In this document: piece after piece, positions 49,662-59,461 of the stretch
Layout: each line of letters begins with the position of its first letter
Numbering within the stretch: position 1 is the first letter of the stretch
NCBI RefSeq assembly: GCF_014641455.1
Contig: NZ_BMHT01000005.1
Span: 1 to 64,000 of the forward strand
DNA: 64,000 nucleotides
From: Hymenobacter cavernae
GTDB taxonomy: Bacteria > Bacteroidota > Bacteroidia > Cytophagales > Hymenobacteraceae
Reading direction: 5' to 3'
Translations under genes and position numbers: made by a program
The notes under the pieces: model-generated
Told to the model about the DNA's origin: nothing
Seen by the model: only the letters and a program-made list of their open reading frames with translations
Database searches by the model: none

Positions 49662-50393
49662 TTACCGTTTCCCCTCCTGCCCGCCAATATTCACGATTAT
49701 CCCAAAATTAAACACTGCATTAGCTGCCTTCAGGTACTTGCGTTGGCGCAAACCGAAGTTGCTGCCGCTGATGAGCTGGAACTGCACCGGCCCGACTAAT
49801 TGCAGGCGCGTGTAGGTGATGGGCTCGATAAAAACGTTTTCCTCACCTAGGGTGGCTACGTTGTCGAGCTTGAAGTTATCGAGCTGTAAGTAGCTGACGC
49901 GCATGGCCGTGCCGTAGGTGATGGGGAAGTCGCGGCCGAAGACGTGCACGTTGCTGTTGTCTTTGGAGCTATAGTTTACCTGCACGAAGTACTTGGTCAG
50001 GCCGCCTTCCAGGGTGCGGGTCACTACTTTTTCGGCGTCGCGCTCGATACGTTTGGAGTGGCCGCCCCCCAGGCCGGCGTATACTTCCAGCACGCGCCGA
50101 TCTTTCAGGCGCGTGTAGTAACCCAGGCCTACTTCTGCGAAGTCGTGGTCGAGGGATTTCTTCTTTTTATCGTTGTGCAGAAAGGAGGCATTGCCGATAA
50201 CACCTAGGTGCTCGCCGGCCGCATACGCGCCTTGCAGCGACACATTATTATCCAGATTAGTATAGATGCCGCCGCTGAACTCGCCTTTTTGGGTGAGCAG
50301 CGGCACCTGCGGCGGTGGCGGAAAATACAACGACGAACAGCTCGCCAGCACTGGCAGCAAAAGCGCCAGCAGCGCCCATAGAAAAAGCTTCAT
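49662..50393 (-). CDS. Lipoprotein with beta-barrel-like C-terminal domain
   Basis: A 243-residue lipoprotein with lipobox LASC (Cys19). After SSLYFPPPPQVPLLTQKGEF come alternating strands (GIYTNLDNNVSLQGAYAAG, VGLGYYTRLKDRRVLEVYAG, YFVQVNYSSKDN), a barrel-like pattern. The order lipobox, short Pro-rich stretch, PLLTQKGEF, barrel is shared with the protein at 53475-54248 (SAPMLRDKGQTEV), so the two look like distant paralogues about 3 kb apart. Function is unknown. Confidence 0.75.
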   Translation of the reverse strand: MKLFLWALLALLLPVLASCSSLYFPPPPQVPLLTQKGEFSGGIYTNLDNNVSLQGAYAAGEHLGVIGNASFLHNDKKKKSLDHDFAEVGLGYYTRLKDRRVLEVYAGLGGGHSKRIERDAEKVVTRTLEGGLTKYFVQVNYSSKDNSNVHVFGRDFPITYGTAMRVSYLQLDNFKLDNVATLGEENVFIEPITYTRLQLVGPVQFQLISGSNFGLRQRKYLKAANAVFNFGIIVNIGGQEGKR

Positions 50394-50532
50394 ACCCGAA
50401 AGCTAAGGAGATTGTGGAGCCAAAACGAATAGGCCAGCATTTCGTTGCCCGACCCTAGGTCGCTGCCTTGCGTATAGCAAGCACAACCATAGCGCGGCTG
50501 ATTCGCTCACCACTCTTCTTCCTACTATTTCT

Positions 50533-51933
50533 ATGCCCACCTCCTTCGACGTTCTGATTATTGGCTCCGGCCAGGCTGGCAATCCTTTGGCGACTTCTTT
50601 CGCGAAAGCGGGCCGCAAGGTGGTGCTGGTGGAAGAAAACTTCTTCGGCGGCTCCTGCATCAACTACGGCTGCACGCCCACCAAAGCGCTGCTGGCCTCG
50701 GCCGAACGAGCCCACCAAATACGCACGGCCGCTGAATATGGCATCGGCGCGACGGAGCTAACAGTTGACTTTGCCGCCGTGATGGCCCGTAAGAATCAGA
50801 TTGTAGGGGAAATGCGCGAGGGCACGCACAAGAACCTGACAGAAGAGCAGCCGAACATCACGGTGCTGCACGGCCACGCGGAATTTACGGGTCCGCACAG
50901 CGTACGGGTGACGCTGGACGACGGCAGCTCACAGGAAGTTGAGGCCGAGCTAATCTTCATCAATACCGGCACGCACGCCGCCACTCCCGACCTTGAAGGT
51001 CTGAGCGACATCCCGTATTTCACCTCCACCACCCTGCTCGACAGCCCGGAACTACCTGAGCACCTTCTGATTTTGGGCGGCAGCTATATTGGTCTAGAGT
51101 TCGGGCAGATGTTCCGTCGGCTGGGCAGTAAAATCACTATCATCGAATCGCACGCGCATGTGCTATCCCGCGAGGACGACGACGTGTGCGACGCTATGCA
51201 ACAGTTCCTCGCGGAAGAAGGAATCGAGTTTGTGCTAGGTGCCAGGGCTCACCGGGTAGCGAAGGATGCCGACGGCAAGCTTACCTTAACTCTTGATACT
51301 GAACAAGGTGAGCAGCAAGTACACGGTACGCACCTGCTTGTGGCGACAGGCCGCCAGCCCAACACCGGCAAGCTAGGTCTGGAGAAAGCCGGCGTGGCCC
51401 TGGATGAGAAAGGCTACATTAAGGCCGACGACGACCTGCTCACCAACGTGCCCGGCGTATACGCCCTCGGTGATGTGAAGGGCGGGCCGCAGTTCACCCA
51501 TATCAGCTACGACGACTACCGTGTGGTGCGTGACGCTATTTTGCACAACAAGCGCCGCCCGGCCAAGCAACGATTTCTGCCTTATGTCGTCTTCACCGAG
51601 CCGCAGCTAGGTCGCGTGGGCCTTTCGGAGAAACAGGCACAGGAGCAGAATATCACGTATAAGATGGCCTCGCTGCCGGTGAAAACCATTGGGCGGGCAC
51701 GGGAAACCGGCCACACCACGGGCTTCATCAAGGTGCTGGTCAACGACGAAAACCACATCATTGGCGCCGCGGTATTAAGCGAGCAAGGGGGCGAAATCAT
51801 GACCATGCTTCAGCTCGCCATGGCCGGCAATCTTACCTGCGACGTGTTGCAAAACATGGTGCTAGCGCACCCTACCTGGGCTGAGAGTCTGAACAACCTG
51901 TTCGCAAAGCTAGCCCCACCCGACGAAGCATAG
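50533..51933 (+). CDS. Flavoprotein disulfide reductase, mercuric reductase/dihydrolipoyl dehydrogenase-like
   Basis: A 466-residue class I pyridine nucleotide-disulfide oxidoreductase. FAD motif GSGQAG (11-16), redox pair Cys42/Cys47 (GGSCINYGC), NAD motif LGGSYIGLEFGQ (about 183), second FAD motif ALGDVKGGPQ, and the dimer-partner His446/Glu451 (AHPTWAES). It lacks the extra CC at the C-terminus and the N-terminal HMA domain of true mercuric reductases, so detoxification of mercury is unlikely. The natural substrate is unknown. The gene stands alone. Confidence 0.93.
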   Translation: MPTSFDVLIIGSGQAGNPLATSFAKAGRKVVLVEENFFGGSCINYGCTPTKALLASAERAHQIRTAAEYGIGATELTVDFAAVMARKNQIVGEMREGTHKNLTEEQPNITVLHGHAEFTGPHSVRVTLDDGSSQEVEAELIFINTGTHAATPDLEGLSDIPYFTSTTLLDSPELPEHLLILGGSYIGLEFGQMFRRLGSKITIIESHAHVLSREDDDVCDAMQQFLAEEGIEFVLGARAHRVAKDADGKLTLTLDTEQGEQQVHGTHLLVATGRQPNTGKLGLEKAGVALDEKGYIKADDDLLTNVPGVYALGDVKGGPQFTHISYDDYRVVRDAILHNKRRPAKQRFLPYVVFTEPQLGRVGLSEKQAQEQNITYKMASLPVKTIGRARETGHTTGFIKVLVNDENHIIGAAVLSEQGGEIMTMLQLAMAGNLTCDVLQNMVLAHPTWAESLNNLFAKLAPPDEA

Positions 51934-52250
51934 AAGCTAGGTCACTGTTACTCAGTGCCTAGCTTAACTGGATGCAACAGCAAAGCGAATGTCACTTCGA
52001 CCAGCGGGCGAAACCTCGCATGGCAAGGTACTATCCTCCCTCTGGCTTCCCGCGAGACTTCTCTTATCACGAGCCCGTACTTGCCCAGTAGGCAGCAGTA
52101 CAGTCACAGCCATCAGAAAACAATACTTTATATATATAATATTTAATAATTAATGGATATAAGTTTGTTTTGAAACTTTTCTTTTATAAGATTTGACCCT
52201 GTGTAAGAAAAGCACAAAAAATAATATACATAATTCAATGCGTTGCCTGC
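51934..52250. other. Intergenic region with degenerate repeat and AT-rich promoter DNA
   Basis: No gene is supported. At 51987-52008 a worn version (GAATGTCACTTCGACCAGCG) of the ATTTCGACCAGCGGGAG module at 56897-56915 is visible, and a facing CCCGCGAGACTTCTC follows at about 52049. From 52110 the DNA becomes very AT-rich, with runs of TATA and TTAAT. GTTTTG at about 52067 is followed about 19 bp later by TAAGATTTG (52187-52195), a possible promoter for the downstream gene. Confidence 0.45.
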
Positions 52251-53462
52251 ATGCAAAAAGCTATACTCTTCGCAACTCTGCTTTTTTCAGCCGGTGCTTT
52301 TGGGCAAAAGCCTTCTGGAACTACCACCAAACCAGTGCTTGACGTCAACGGATTTCCGCTCGGTAGCACACTCCCACAAACCACATCTACGCTCCAAGAA
52401 GCTGCTACTACCGCCTACTCCTACAGCGGCGTAAGAGCCCTCAGTGAAATTAACGACGCTAATGACGCCGATGCTTACCCCTGGCTTTCGCCCGATGCAT
52501 TGCACCTGTACTACATCACGGGCACTGCCAGGAAACTGATGTTTGCGCAACGTGCTAGCACCAACAGTCCTTTCAGCGCTCCTATGGCAGTGCTGCTCGA
52601 CCTAGCTTCACCACCTGAATCGTGCTGGCTATCAGCCGATGAGCTGGATATTTACTTCACGGCAAACAACTCCCTGTATTTTGCTCAGCGCCCGTCGCTT
52701 ACAGCCAAATTTGGCAAACCAACCATGGTGGCACTCACAGGGCTACTCACCTCATTTGTGTCTTGTCCTTCGCTGAGCACTACCCAAGACCGGCTATTCC
52801 TATTTGCCTCGGCCATCGGCATAGTAGAATTTGCGCGCACTTCGGCTACTTCCTTCACCTACGTTCGGAAGCTGCCCGTACCGGTTGGCTTCCAGCCTTA
52901 TCCAGGCCAGCTGTCGAAAGATAACCTGACGTACTTCCTGGGCGCCTCTAACAACATAGACAAACGGATGCTGTATCAGCTCAGCCGCCCTAGCACTAGC
53001 GCAGCTTTTGAAGCTAGCTCTTTTCAGCTGGTCCAAGGCATCAATGTCACTACGGCCTACAATGGGCAGCCCTCGATGTCGGCTAATATGGAATGTGTGG
53101 TTTTTACCGCCACTTCTGATTCCGATAACTCTTGGGTTTCTAATGAGTTATACCTAGCTAGCCGCAACGAAGCAACCATTCTGGCAAGTAGCAAGGCAGC
53201 TTCTTTAAGCGTAGCGGTGTATCCGAACCCCGCCGCCGAGTACATTTGGCTGAAGTATCCGTATTCAGCCGCGCACCCCGGCAACCTAGCTATCATGTCG
53301 ACCACCGGCGCCACGGTGCTCACCCAGCCGCTAGATGATGCTTCCGGCCAGCTCACCCTCAACACGCAAGCGCTGCGCAACGGCGTGTACCTCTACCGCA
53401 TTTCGCAATTCGACAACGACAAGCTAGCTATCAGCACCGGTAAATTTATCGTATCGCACTAA
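52251..53462 (+). CDS. Secreted protein with T9SS sorting domain
   Basis: A 403-residue exported protein with signal peptide (MQKAILFATLLFSAGAFGQ). The middle has beta-propeller-like blades (DADAYPWLSPDALHLYYITG, PPESCWLSADELDIYFTANN, GQPSMSANMECVVFTATS) recalling PD40/WD40-type repeats. The C-terminus (from about residue 322, VAVYPNPAAEYIWLKYPY, then GVYLYRISQF...TGKFIV) is a type A T9SS sorting domain, cleaved when the protein is attached or released at the surface. This supports type IX secretion in the organism. I do not recognise the propeller function. Confidence 0.85.
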   Translation: MQKAILFATLLFSAGAFGQKPSGTTTKPVLDVNGFPLGSTLPQTTSTLQEAATTAYSYSGVRALSEINDANDADAYPWLSPDALHLYYITGTARKLMFAQRASTNSPFSAPMAVLLDLASPPESCWLSADELDIYFTANNSLYFAQRPSLTAKFGKPTMVALTGLLTSFVSCPSLSTTQDRLFLFASAIGIVEFARTSATSFTYVRKLPVPVGFQPYPGQLSKDNLTYFLGASNNIDKRMLYQLSRPSTSAAFEASSFQLVQGINVTTAYNGQPSMSANMECVVFTATSDSDNSWVSNELYLASRNEATILASSKAASLSVAVYPNPAAEYIWLKYPYSAAHPGNLAIMSTTGATVLTQPLDDASGQLTLNTQALRNGVYLYRISQFDNDKLAISTGKFIVSH

Positions 53463-53474
53463 TCTTGAGTAAGT

Positions 53475-54248
53475 TCAATCTCGCTTCTTGAAGCGGTGCG
53501 GATAAATCACCAAGCCGAGTGAAGTAAGCAGCTGTGGCTCTTTTAAGTCTTTGATTGGCCGTTCGTAAAAGACTTGCTTTGAATAATCGGCCGACCAAGA
53601 TACGCTGACGGCTAATTGTAATTGCGCCCACGGGAACAGACCTGCCCGGTCCCAATACCGCACGAAGAACATTGGCTCGCTCCGGGTCATACGCCGCAGG
53701 TTTATGGGCAAGCCGTTGTTGGTCAGCCTAGGGAACTGCACCTGCGACAGCCGGTAGGCCAAGCCCATTGTGGTTCGTTCGCCCTCATAGGCGGCAAAAA
53801 CCTCCCCGAAAAGCTTATGAAAACGTGCTTCATACTGGTAGGTTGTTACGCTGTCATCCAAGGACTCAAAGCCACCGTCATCATAGCGCCGGCTGCTGCT
53901 GCCACGCCCGTAGCCACCTAGCCCGCCTACCAGCCACTGCTCCGACAAAGGCCAGTACGTACCGGCGCTTACCTCAAGTTGCCGCAGACGAAAATAGAGC
54001 TGCGTCGTGTCTACTTTACCCGGCCGCAACCCACCCGCGGCGCGCACGAGCACATGCCGGGCAGGCGAATACGTAACCGAGCCTTCCAGCCGCTTCGCCA
54101 GGAAAACACTGCCTGCTACTTCCGTCTGGCCTTTGTCGCGCAGCATGGGCGCGCTCGGTTGCAAAGGCGTGTAGATGGAGCAGCTTGCCAGCAGGCCAGC
54201 AGAAGCTAGGTGCAGGAGTATTCGAGTAAGTAGAAAACGATACATCAA
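53475..54248 (-). CDS. Lipoprotein with beta-barrel-like domain, paralogue-like
   Basis: A 257-residue lipoprotein with lipobox LLASC (Cys23). SIYTPLQPSAPMLRDKGQTE then leads into strands such as EVAGSVFLAKRLEGSVTYSP, VGGLGGYGRGSSSRR and SLGLVIYPHRF. Its arrangement parallels the protein at 49662-50393. Unknown function; surface or outer-membrane-associated by inference. The stop is 12 bp from that of the convergent T9SS cargo gene. Confidence 0.75.
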   Translation of the reverse strand: MMYRFLLTRILLHLASAGLLASCSIYTPLQPSAPMLRDKGQTEVAGSVFLAKRLEGSVTYSPARHVLVRAAGGLRPGKVDTTQLYFRLRQLEVSAGTYWPLSEQWLVGGLGGYGRGSSSRRYDDGGFESLDDSVTTYQYEARFHKLFGEVFAAYEGERTTMGLAYRLSQVQFPRLTNNGLPINLRRMTRSEPMFFVRYWDRAGLFPWAQLQLAVSVSWSADYSKQVFYERPIKDLKEPQLLTSLGLVIYPHRFKKRD

Positions 54249-54324
54249 GCAGGATAGCTAGCTGATTTATAAAGCAGTACAATAACATGAGCTATCTAGC
54301 CAGCATGAAGTTGCATAAGCACAA

Positions 54325-54358
54325 AAAAGCCGCCGTAACTTTCGTCACGACGGCTTTT
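54325..54358. terminator. Terminator before rny
   Basis: AAAAGCCGCCGT (about 54326-54337) pairs with ACGACGGCTTTT (54347-54358), one mismatch. It lies 18 bp past the rny stop on the minus strand. Confidence 0.85.
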
Positions 54359-54375
54359 CGATAAGCTAGGTTCTA

Positions 54376-56040
54376 TTACTTGGCGTACGCCACGGCGCGC
54401 ATTTCCCGAATCACGGTAATCTTGATCTGGCCGGGATACTGCATTTCTTTCTCAATCTTCTGCGAGATTTCGTAGCTCAGCTCCTGAGCCCGCTCGTCGC
54501 TCACATTGTCGGCATTCACCATCACGCGCAGCTCGCGGCCGGCCTGAATGGCGTAGCACTGGTTCACGCCTTCGAAGCCTACTGCCGTTTCTTCCAGCTG
54601 CTTCAGGCGCTTAATATAGCTTTCCATCATCTCGCGACGAGCACCCGGGCGCGAACCGCTGATGGCGTCGCAAGCCTGCACGAGTGGTGAAATCATGGCC
54701 GTCATCTCGATTTCGTCGTGGTGGGCGCCGATGGCGTTTACCACGTCGGGATGCTCCTTGTATTTTTTGGCCATCTCCATGCCGAGAATGGCGTGGGGCA
54801 GCTCCGGTTCTTCCGTACTTACTTTGCCAATGTCGTGCAGGAGGCCCGCACGCTTGGCGTGCTTCACGTTCAGACCTAGCTCGGCGGCCATCGTGGCGCA
54901 AAGGTTGGCTACTTCGCGGGAGTGCTGGAGCAGGTTCTGGCCGTAGCTGGAGCGGAAACGCATCCGCCCTACCATCTTAATCAGCTCGGGGTGCAGGCCA
55001 TGGATACCTAGGTCGATGATGGTCCGCTCGCCGATTTCAACGATTTCCTCGTCGATATTCTTGCGGGTCTTGGCCACAATCTCCTCGATGCGAGCCGGGT
55101 GAATACGGCCATCTTTCACCAGCAGGTGCAGCGACAAACGCGCTACCTCGCGGCGCACCGGGTCGAAGCCGGAAATGATAATCGCCTCAGGCGTATCATC
55201 CACAATGATTTCAACACCGGTAGCCGCTTCCAGCGCCCGAATGTTGCGGCCTTCGCGGCCAATAATCTTTCCTTTTACGTCGTCCGATTCGATATTAAAA
55301 ATCGAGACGCAGTTTTCAATAGCGTGTTCAGCGGCGGTGCGCTGAATGGTTTCCAAGACAATCTTCTTGGCGTCTTTCGTAGCCGTCAATTTAGCTTGCG
55401 CTACCACATCTTTGATGTAGGAGCTAGCTTGAATCTGGGCTTCATTGCGCAACGAATCAACAAGTTGCTCGCGTGCTTCGGAGGCCGAGAGATTGGCAAT
55501 GGTTTCGAGCTGATGCTGAATCTGGAGGCGCTGCTCTTCTACTTCCTGCTGCTGGCGCGTAAGCTTTTCGAGCTGCGCTTCGTGCGTGCTGCGGCGCTTT
55601 TCGTCTTGGGTCTCTAGCTTTTCGCGCAACTGCTGCGATTCAGTCTGAATCTTGTCGCGCAGCATGTCGAGGTCTTTTTCCTTCTTCTGGAGCTGTTCGA
55701 GTTGGCGCTGCGTGGTTTGGGTCAGCTGCTTGATGCTCTGCTCCTGCTCCTGAATACCTAGGCGGCGCTGGTTCAGATCAGCCTCTAACTCAGCTTTTTG
55801 GCGACGACTGTCGAGGTCAAACTCGTTCTTGAGCTGACGAAACTTATCCTTCGACTGCTGAATCCGCTCGTCGCGGATGCGGTTGGCCTTTTCTTCGGCT
55901 TCCTGGAGGAGTTGTTGGGCGCGGGCTTGCGCCTGGGCTTCCTGGTCCTGCCGGGCCTTTCCGGCCAGCAGGCGTCCTAGCACAATGCCGGCCCCGAGGG
56001 CAACGACAGCGGCAAGGACAATATACACAATGGTGGGCAT
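54376..56040 (-). CDS. rny: Ribonuclease Y (Rny)
   Basis: A 554-residue membrane-anchored endoribonuclease that starts mRNA decay. N-terminal membrane helix (about 3-22), a long Gln/Glu-rich coiled coil (about 30-205), KH RNA-binding domain ([19 protein letters not shown], about 260-310) and HD catalytic domain with [17 protein letters not shown] and LLHDIGKVS. Members are usually about 520 residues; the extra is in the coiled coil. Its neighbourhood with zapA and pheT is typical of Bacteroidota. Confidence 0.95.
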   Translation of the reverse strand: MPTIVYIVLAAVVALGAGIVLGRLLAGKARQDQEAQAQARAQQLLQEAEEKANRIRDERIQQSKDKFRQLKNEFDLDSRRQKAELEADLNQRRLGIQEQEQSIKQLTQTTQRQLEQLQKKEKDLDMLRDKIQTESQQLREKLETQDEKRRSTHEAQLEKLTRQQQEVEEQRLQIQHQLETIANLSASEAREQLVDSLRNEAQIQASSYIKDVVAQAKLTATKDAKKIVLETIQRTAAEHAIENCVSIFNIESDDVKGKIIGREGRNIRALEAATGVEIIVDDTPEAIIISGFDPVRREVARLSLHLLVKDGRIHPARIEEIVAKTRKNIDEEIVEIGERTIIDLGIHGLHPELIKMVGRMRFRSSYGQNLLQHSREVANLCATMAAELGLNVKHAKRAGLLHDIGKVSTEEPELPHAILGMEMAKKYKEHPDVVNAIGAHHDEIEMTAMISPLVQACDAISGSRPGARREMMESYIKRLKQLEETAVGFEGVNQCYAIQAGRELRVMVNADNVSDERAQELSYEISQKIEKEMQYPGQIKITVIREMRAVAYAK

Positions 56041-56163
56041 GAGCTATGGTTTTTGGGAGGAATTGAAAACCATAACAAAAAACAGCTGCCCAACGTCCCC
56101 CGAAAAGCAGCAAAGCCGATTGCTTCGCTCCTGATCAGATAGAAAGCCGCACTGGCACTCTCC

Positions 56164-56454
56164 TTAACTGAGTACCAGCGTCGCAAGCAGCTTATCCAGG
56201 CGCGACAGGCGCTCGGTCAAGGCTGCATCGGTCCCATCCTTTTCCTTACTGACTTTCAGACCGTCGGCCATGGTCGACAACGCGGCCATCGCTAGCAGAT
56301 CCTGCTTGTCCTGAATGCCGTACTGTTCACGAAACTCCTTGATACGGTCGTTGAGCAGCTTTCCTGCTTGGCGCAGGCGCTCCTCTTCCTGGGGGCTTAC
56401 CCGCATCGGATAATCCCGGTCGGCGACACGGATTTTAATGGATAATTCGCTCAT
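56164..56454 (-). CDS. zapA: Cell division protein ZapA
   Basis: A 96-residue FtsZ-associated protein that cross-links FtsZ filaments. N-terminal strand region ELSIKIRVADRDYPMRV, helix SPQEEERLRQAGKLLNDRIK, and a following QDLLAMAALSTMADGL helix match ZapA, ending in a short coiled coil (LTERLSRLDKLL). It lies between rny and a coiled-coil gene on the same strand. Confidence 0.93.
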   Translation of the reverse strand: MSELSIKIRVADRDYPMRVSPQEEERLRQAGKLLNDRIKEFREQYGIQDKQDLLAMAALSTMADGLKVSKEKDGTDAALTERLSRLDKLLATLVLS

Positions 56455-56484
56455 ATTCAGCGGCAGATGGAATCTTGATGGTCG

Positions 56485-56781
56485 TTACTCCCTCAAATAG
56501 GCAAGGCACTTATCAATTTCTCGAATATAGTCGTTGAGGCGGTGTTTCAGCTCGGTGGCGTGGGCAGGGTCTCCTGCTATGGTATTGACAAGTTTAACGA
56601 TATTCTCCTGATTTTGGAAATCCTTCAGTTGTCGGTCCCTATCGCGCACATCCGCGCGGAGCTGCTGGATGGTGGTTTGGGCGTCGGCCAGCTCCTCGCG
56701 CAACTGCTGATAAGCAGCCACTAACGACGTTACCTGCCGCTCCAGGCGGTCGAGATGGGCAAGCTGTTGGGAGGAAGCCAT
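56485..56781 (-). CDS. Coiled-coil protein next to zapA
   Basis: A 98-residue protein that is nearly all coiled coil (LAHLDRLERQVTSLVAAYQQ, then ELADAQTTIQQLRADVRDRD), ending with a short non-coiled segment ELKHRLNDYIREIDKCLAYL. Its position 30 bp upstream of zapA and its ZapB-like size suggest a division-related partner, but sequence alone does not show it belongs to the ZapB family. Same strand as zapA and rny. Confidence 0.8.
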   Translation of the reverse strand: MASSQQLAHLDRLERQVTSLVAAYQQLREELADAQTTIQQLRADVRDRDRQLKDFQNQENIVKLVNTIAGDPAHATELKHRLNDYIREIDKCLAYLRE

Positions 56782-56849
56782 TTTTTGGTTTTTGGTGGTT
56801 TGTTTCTGGTTTTTGGCGCTGGTAGGCAGCCTAGGTTTCTCGACTTCTG

Positions 56850-56994
56850 AACGTCATGCTGAGCTTGTCGAAGCATCTCGCGTGCAGTCGTTGAACGTCA
56901 TTTCGACCAGCGGGAGAACTCTCGCGTGCAATGGTAAACCAGACAATTGAAGTTAGCACTGCACGCGAGATGCTTCGACAAGCTCAGCATGACG
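56850..56994. repeat. Paired hairpin element, GTCATGCTGAGC family (copy 2)
   Basis: Arm 1 from 56850 (AACGTCATGCTGAGCTTGTC, then GAAGCATCTCGCGTGCA) faces arm 2 (TGCACGCGAGATGCTTCGAC, then AAGCTCAGCATGACG) ending at 56994. The connector TCGTTGAACGT and a further module ATTTCGACCAGCGGGAG lie between. It sits after the pheT stop and before the coiled-coil gene on the same strand. Confidence 0.9.
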
Positions 56995-57035
56995 GTCTAA
57001 ACTCAAAAACTAGAAACAAATAACCAAAAACCATT

Positions 57036-59456
57036 CTATTTCCGAATCAGGGCGCCGGCTTGCTTCTCGAACTGCCCAATCAGGCGCTGCATCACTGCGT
57101 CGATGGCTTGATCGGTGAGCGTCTGCGTGGGGTCTTGCAGGGTGAAGTTCACCGAGTACGACTTCTTGTCGACACCTAGGTTTTCGCCCTCGTACACGTC
57201 GAACACGTTCACGCTTTGCAGGAGCTTCTTCTCGGTGCGCTGGGCAATCTGGCGGAGCTGATCGAACGTCACGGTGCGGTCGACAACCAACGACAGGTCG
57301 CGGCGGACTTCGGGGAACTTCGGCAGCTCGCGGGCTACCAGCCCGGCTTTGTACTTGCGCACCAGCCAATCCCAATCGAGCTCGGCGTACCACACGGGCT
57401 GACCTACGTCGAGACGCTTGAGCACGCCTGGCGACACGGCGCCTAGCTGCGCTACCGGCTGATTCTGAGCCAAGAGCGTGAGGCCACCGGCCAGGTACGG
57501 GTGCTGCACCGGCTGCGGCACGGGCGCGGCATGACCTAGGGCATTCAACACTTGCTGCACCACGCCGGCTAGGTCGTGGAAGGTCGTTTTCTCGGCTTTG
57601 TGCTGCCAGGTTTCGGCCGTAGCGTTGCCGGTCAGGTAGATGGCTAGCTTGTTCTTCTCCTGATGCTGGCCGTCGGCTTGCAGGTGGTAGGTTTTGCCAA
57701 ACTCGTACAGCTTCAAGTCGCGCTGACGGCGGTTGAGGTTGTAGCGAATTACTTCCAGGCCCGAGTGTAACACGCTGGGGCGCATCACGTTCAGGTCGGC
57801 GCTGTTGTAGTTCAGCACGCGCACCAGCGTTTCGTTCGGCTCGCCTTCTTTCTCGAAATACTGCGAGTTGGTGAGCGAGTTGGTGATGATTTCGGAGAAG
57901 CCTTGCCCGCTGAGCAGCCGCGCCGTATTCTGACGGATAACTTCCGGGTCAGGGTTCGGGAACTTAGCCAGGAACGAAGCCGAGTTGAAAGGTTGCAGCG
58001 CCACGTTGTTGTAGCCGTAGATGCGCAGGATTTCCTCGATTACATCGGCCTCGCGCGTTACATCTACCTTGTGCAGCGGTACGGTCAGATTCCAGTCCTC
58101 AGCACTTTCCTCGCTGATCTGAATATCTAGGTCCGTGAGGATCTGGCGAATACGCTCGGGTTCAATGTACTGACCAACTAAGCGCTCCACGCGAGCCAGG
58201 CGCAGGCGCACCGTAGCGGGCTGAACCGGCGCCGGGTACTCATCTACCACGGGCGCGGCGATGGTAGCCCCGGCTACCTCTTGCAGCAGCAAGGCAGCGC
58301 GTTGCAGCGCCACCGGCACCATGTTGGGGTCGGTGCCACGCTCGAAGCGGAACGACGCATCGGTTTTGAGCTGGTGCGTTTGGGAAGTGCGGCGCACGGC
58401 AGCCGGCGCGAAGTAGGCGCTTTCCAGGAACACGCGGGTTGTGGCGTTGCTCACGCCGGAGGTTTTGCCACCGAATACACCGGCCAGCGCTATCGGAGCA
58501 CCATTAGCATCCGCAATAACCAGATCATCAGCCTTCAAGGTGCGCTCGACACCATCCAGCGTCACGAACTTCTCTCCTTCCGCAGCGCGCTTCACCCAGA
58601 TCTGGCCGCCGGTAATCTGGTCGGCGTCGAAGGCGTGGAGGGGCTGACCTAGCTCATGCAGCACGAAGTTGGTCACGTCGACCACGTTGTTGATGGGCGA
58701 CAGATCAATGCTGCGCAGGCGGCGCTGCAACCATTCCGGCGACGGACCAACCTGCACGTTTTCGAGCAGCAAACCGGCGTAGCGGGGGCTAGCTTGCTCA
58801 TCTTCAATGGTTACAACGATGTTGCTGGTGGCAGTGTCGGGTGCTTGGAACTGGCTCACGTCCGGCAAGTGGCAAGGCTGCTGAAGCAGGGCGCGCAGCT
58901 CGCGGGCTACGCCGTAGTGCGAAGCGGCATCGGCGCGGTTCGGCGTGAGGCCAATTTCGAATACCGAGTCCGAACCTAGGCCGAAGTAGTCGGCGGCGGG
59001 CGTGCCGTTGGGCAGCGGCGTATCCAGCACCATGATGCCGGCGTGGGAGGTACCCAGGCCGATTTCATCCTCAGCGCAGATCATGCCCTCGGAAGCCGCA
59101 CCGCGGATTTTCGACTTCTTGATCTTGAACGGCTCGCCTTGCGACGGGTAGAGCATAGCGCCTTCGAGGGCCACCACTACTTTTTGGCCAGCAGCTACGT
59201 TGGGCGCGCCGCACACAATCTGGCGCGGGGTGCCGTCGCCCACGTCTACGGTTGTGAGGCTGAGTTTGTCGGCGTCGGGGTGTTTTTCGCGGGTTAGCAC
59301 TTCGCCGAGCACCACGCCGCGCAGGCCGCCCGGCACGCTTTCCAGCTCCTCAATGCCTTCCACTTCCAGCCCGGAGCCGGTGAGCAGCGCCCCGATTTCA
59401 GCGGCAGATTTATCGGTAGGAATGAGCGTACGGAGCCAGTCGAGGGAGATTTTCAT
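57036..59456 (-). CDS. pheT: Phenylalanine-tRNA ligase beta subunit (PheT)
   Basis: An 806-residue subunit charging tRNA-Phe together with PheS (not in the window). Domains in order: N-terminal lead (MKISLDWLRTLIPTDKSAAE), EMAP/tRNA-binding OB domain (about 40-150, KHPDADKLSLTTVDVGDGTP), B3/B4 editing (about 210-390), B5 DNA-binding-like (about 405-480), catalytic-like core (about 485-690), and FDX-ACB tRNA-binding domain at the C-terminus (FPEVRRDLSLVVDRTV). Full length. Likely the first gene of the pheT-coiled coil-zapA-rny run, unless the hairpin at 56850-56994 attenuates it. Confidence 0.97.
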   Translation of the reverse strand: MKISLDWLRTLIPTDKSAAEIGALLTGSGLEVEGIEELESVPGGLRGVVLGEVLTREKHPDADKLSLTTVDVGDGTPRQIVCGAPNVAAGQKVVVALEGAMLYPSQGEPFKIKKSKIRGAASEGMICAEDEIGLGTSHAGIMVLDTPLPNGTPAADYFGLGSDSVFEIGLTPNRADAASHYGVARELRALLQQPCHLPDVSQFQAPDTATSNIVVTIEDEQASPRYAGLLLENVQVGPSPEWLQRRLRSIDLSPINNVVDVTNFVLHELGQPLHAFDADQITGGQIWVKRAAEGEKFVTLDGVERTLKADDLVIADANGAPIALAGVFGGKTSGVSNATTRVFLESAYFAPAAVRRTSQTHQLKTDASFRFERGTDPNMVPVALQRAALLLQEVAGATIAAPVVDEYPAPVQPATVRLRLARVERLVGQYIEPERIRQILTDLDIQISEESAEDWNLTVPLHKVDVTREADVIEEILRIYGYNNVALQPFNSASFLAKFPNPDPEVIRQNTARLLSGQGFSEIITNSLTNSQYFEKEGEPNETLVRVLNYNSADLNVMRPSVLHSGLEVIRYNLNRRQRDLKLYEFGKTYHLQADGQHQEKNKLAIYLTGNATAETWQHKAEKTTFHDLAGVVQQVLNALGHAAPVPQPVQHPYLAGGLTLLAQNQPVAQLGAVSPGVLKRLDVGQPVWYAELDWDWLVRKYKAGLVARELPKFPEVRRDLSLVVDRTVTFDQLRQIAQRTEKKLLQSVNVFDVYEGENLGVDKKSYSVNFTLQDPTQTLTDQAIDAVMQRLIGQFEKQAGALIRK

Positions 59457-59461
59457 CAGTT

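Noticed and set aside
50533..51933. Mercuric reductase (merA) and a mercury-resistance locus
   Set aside because: No HMA domain, no C-terminal vicinal Cys pair and no mer genes nearby.
55099..55617. 172-codon frame opposite rny
   Set aside because: Antisense to the RNase Y coiled coil and KH region, low-complexity Phe/Leu/Asn composition, no start context.
56041..56163. 6S RNA or other small RNA next to zapA
   Set aside because: In gamma-proteobacteria ssrS is near zapA, but this 123-bp stretch shows no long bulged hairpin or terminator that would support it.
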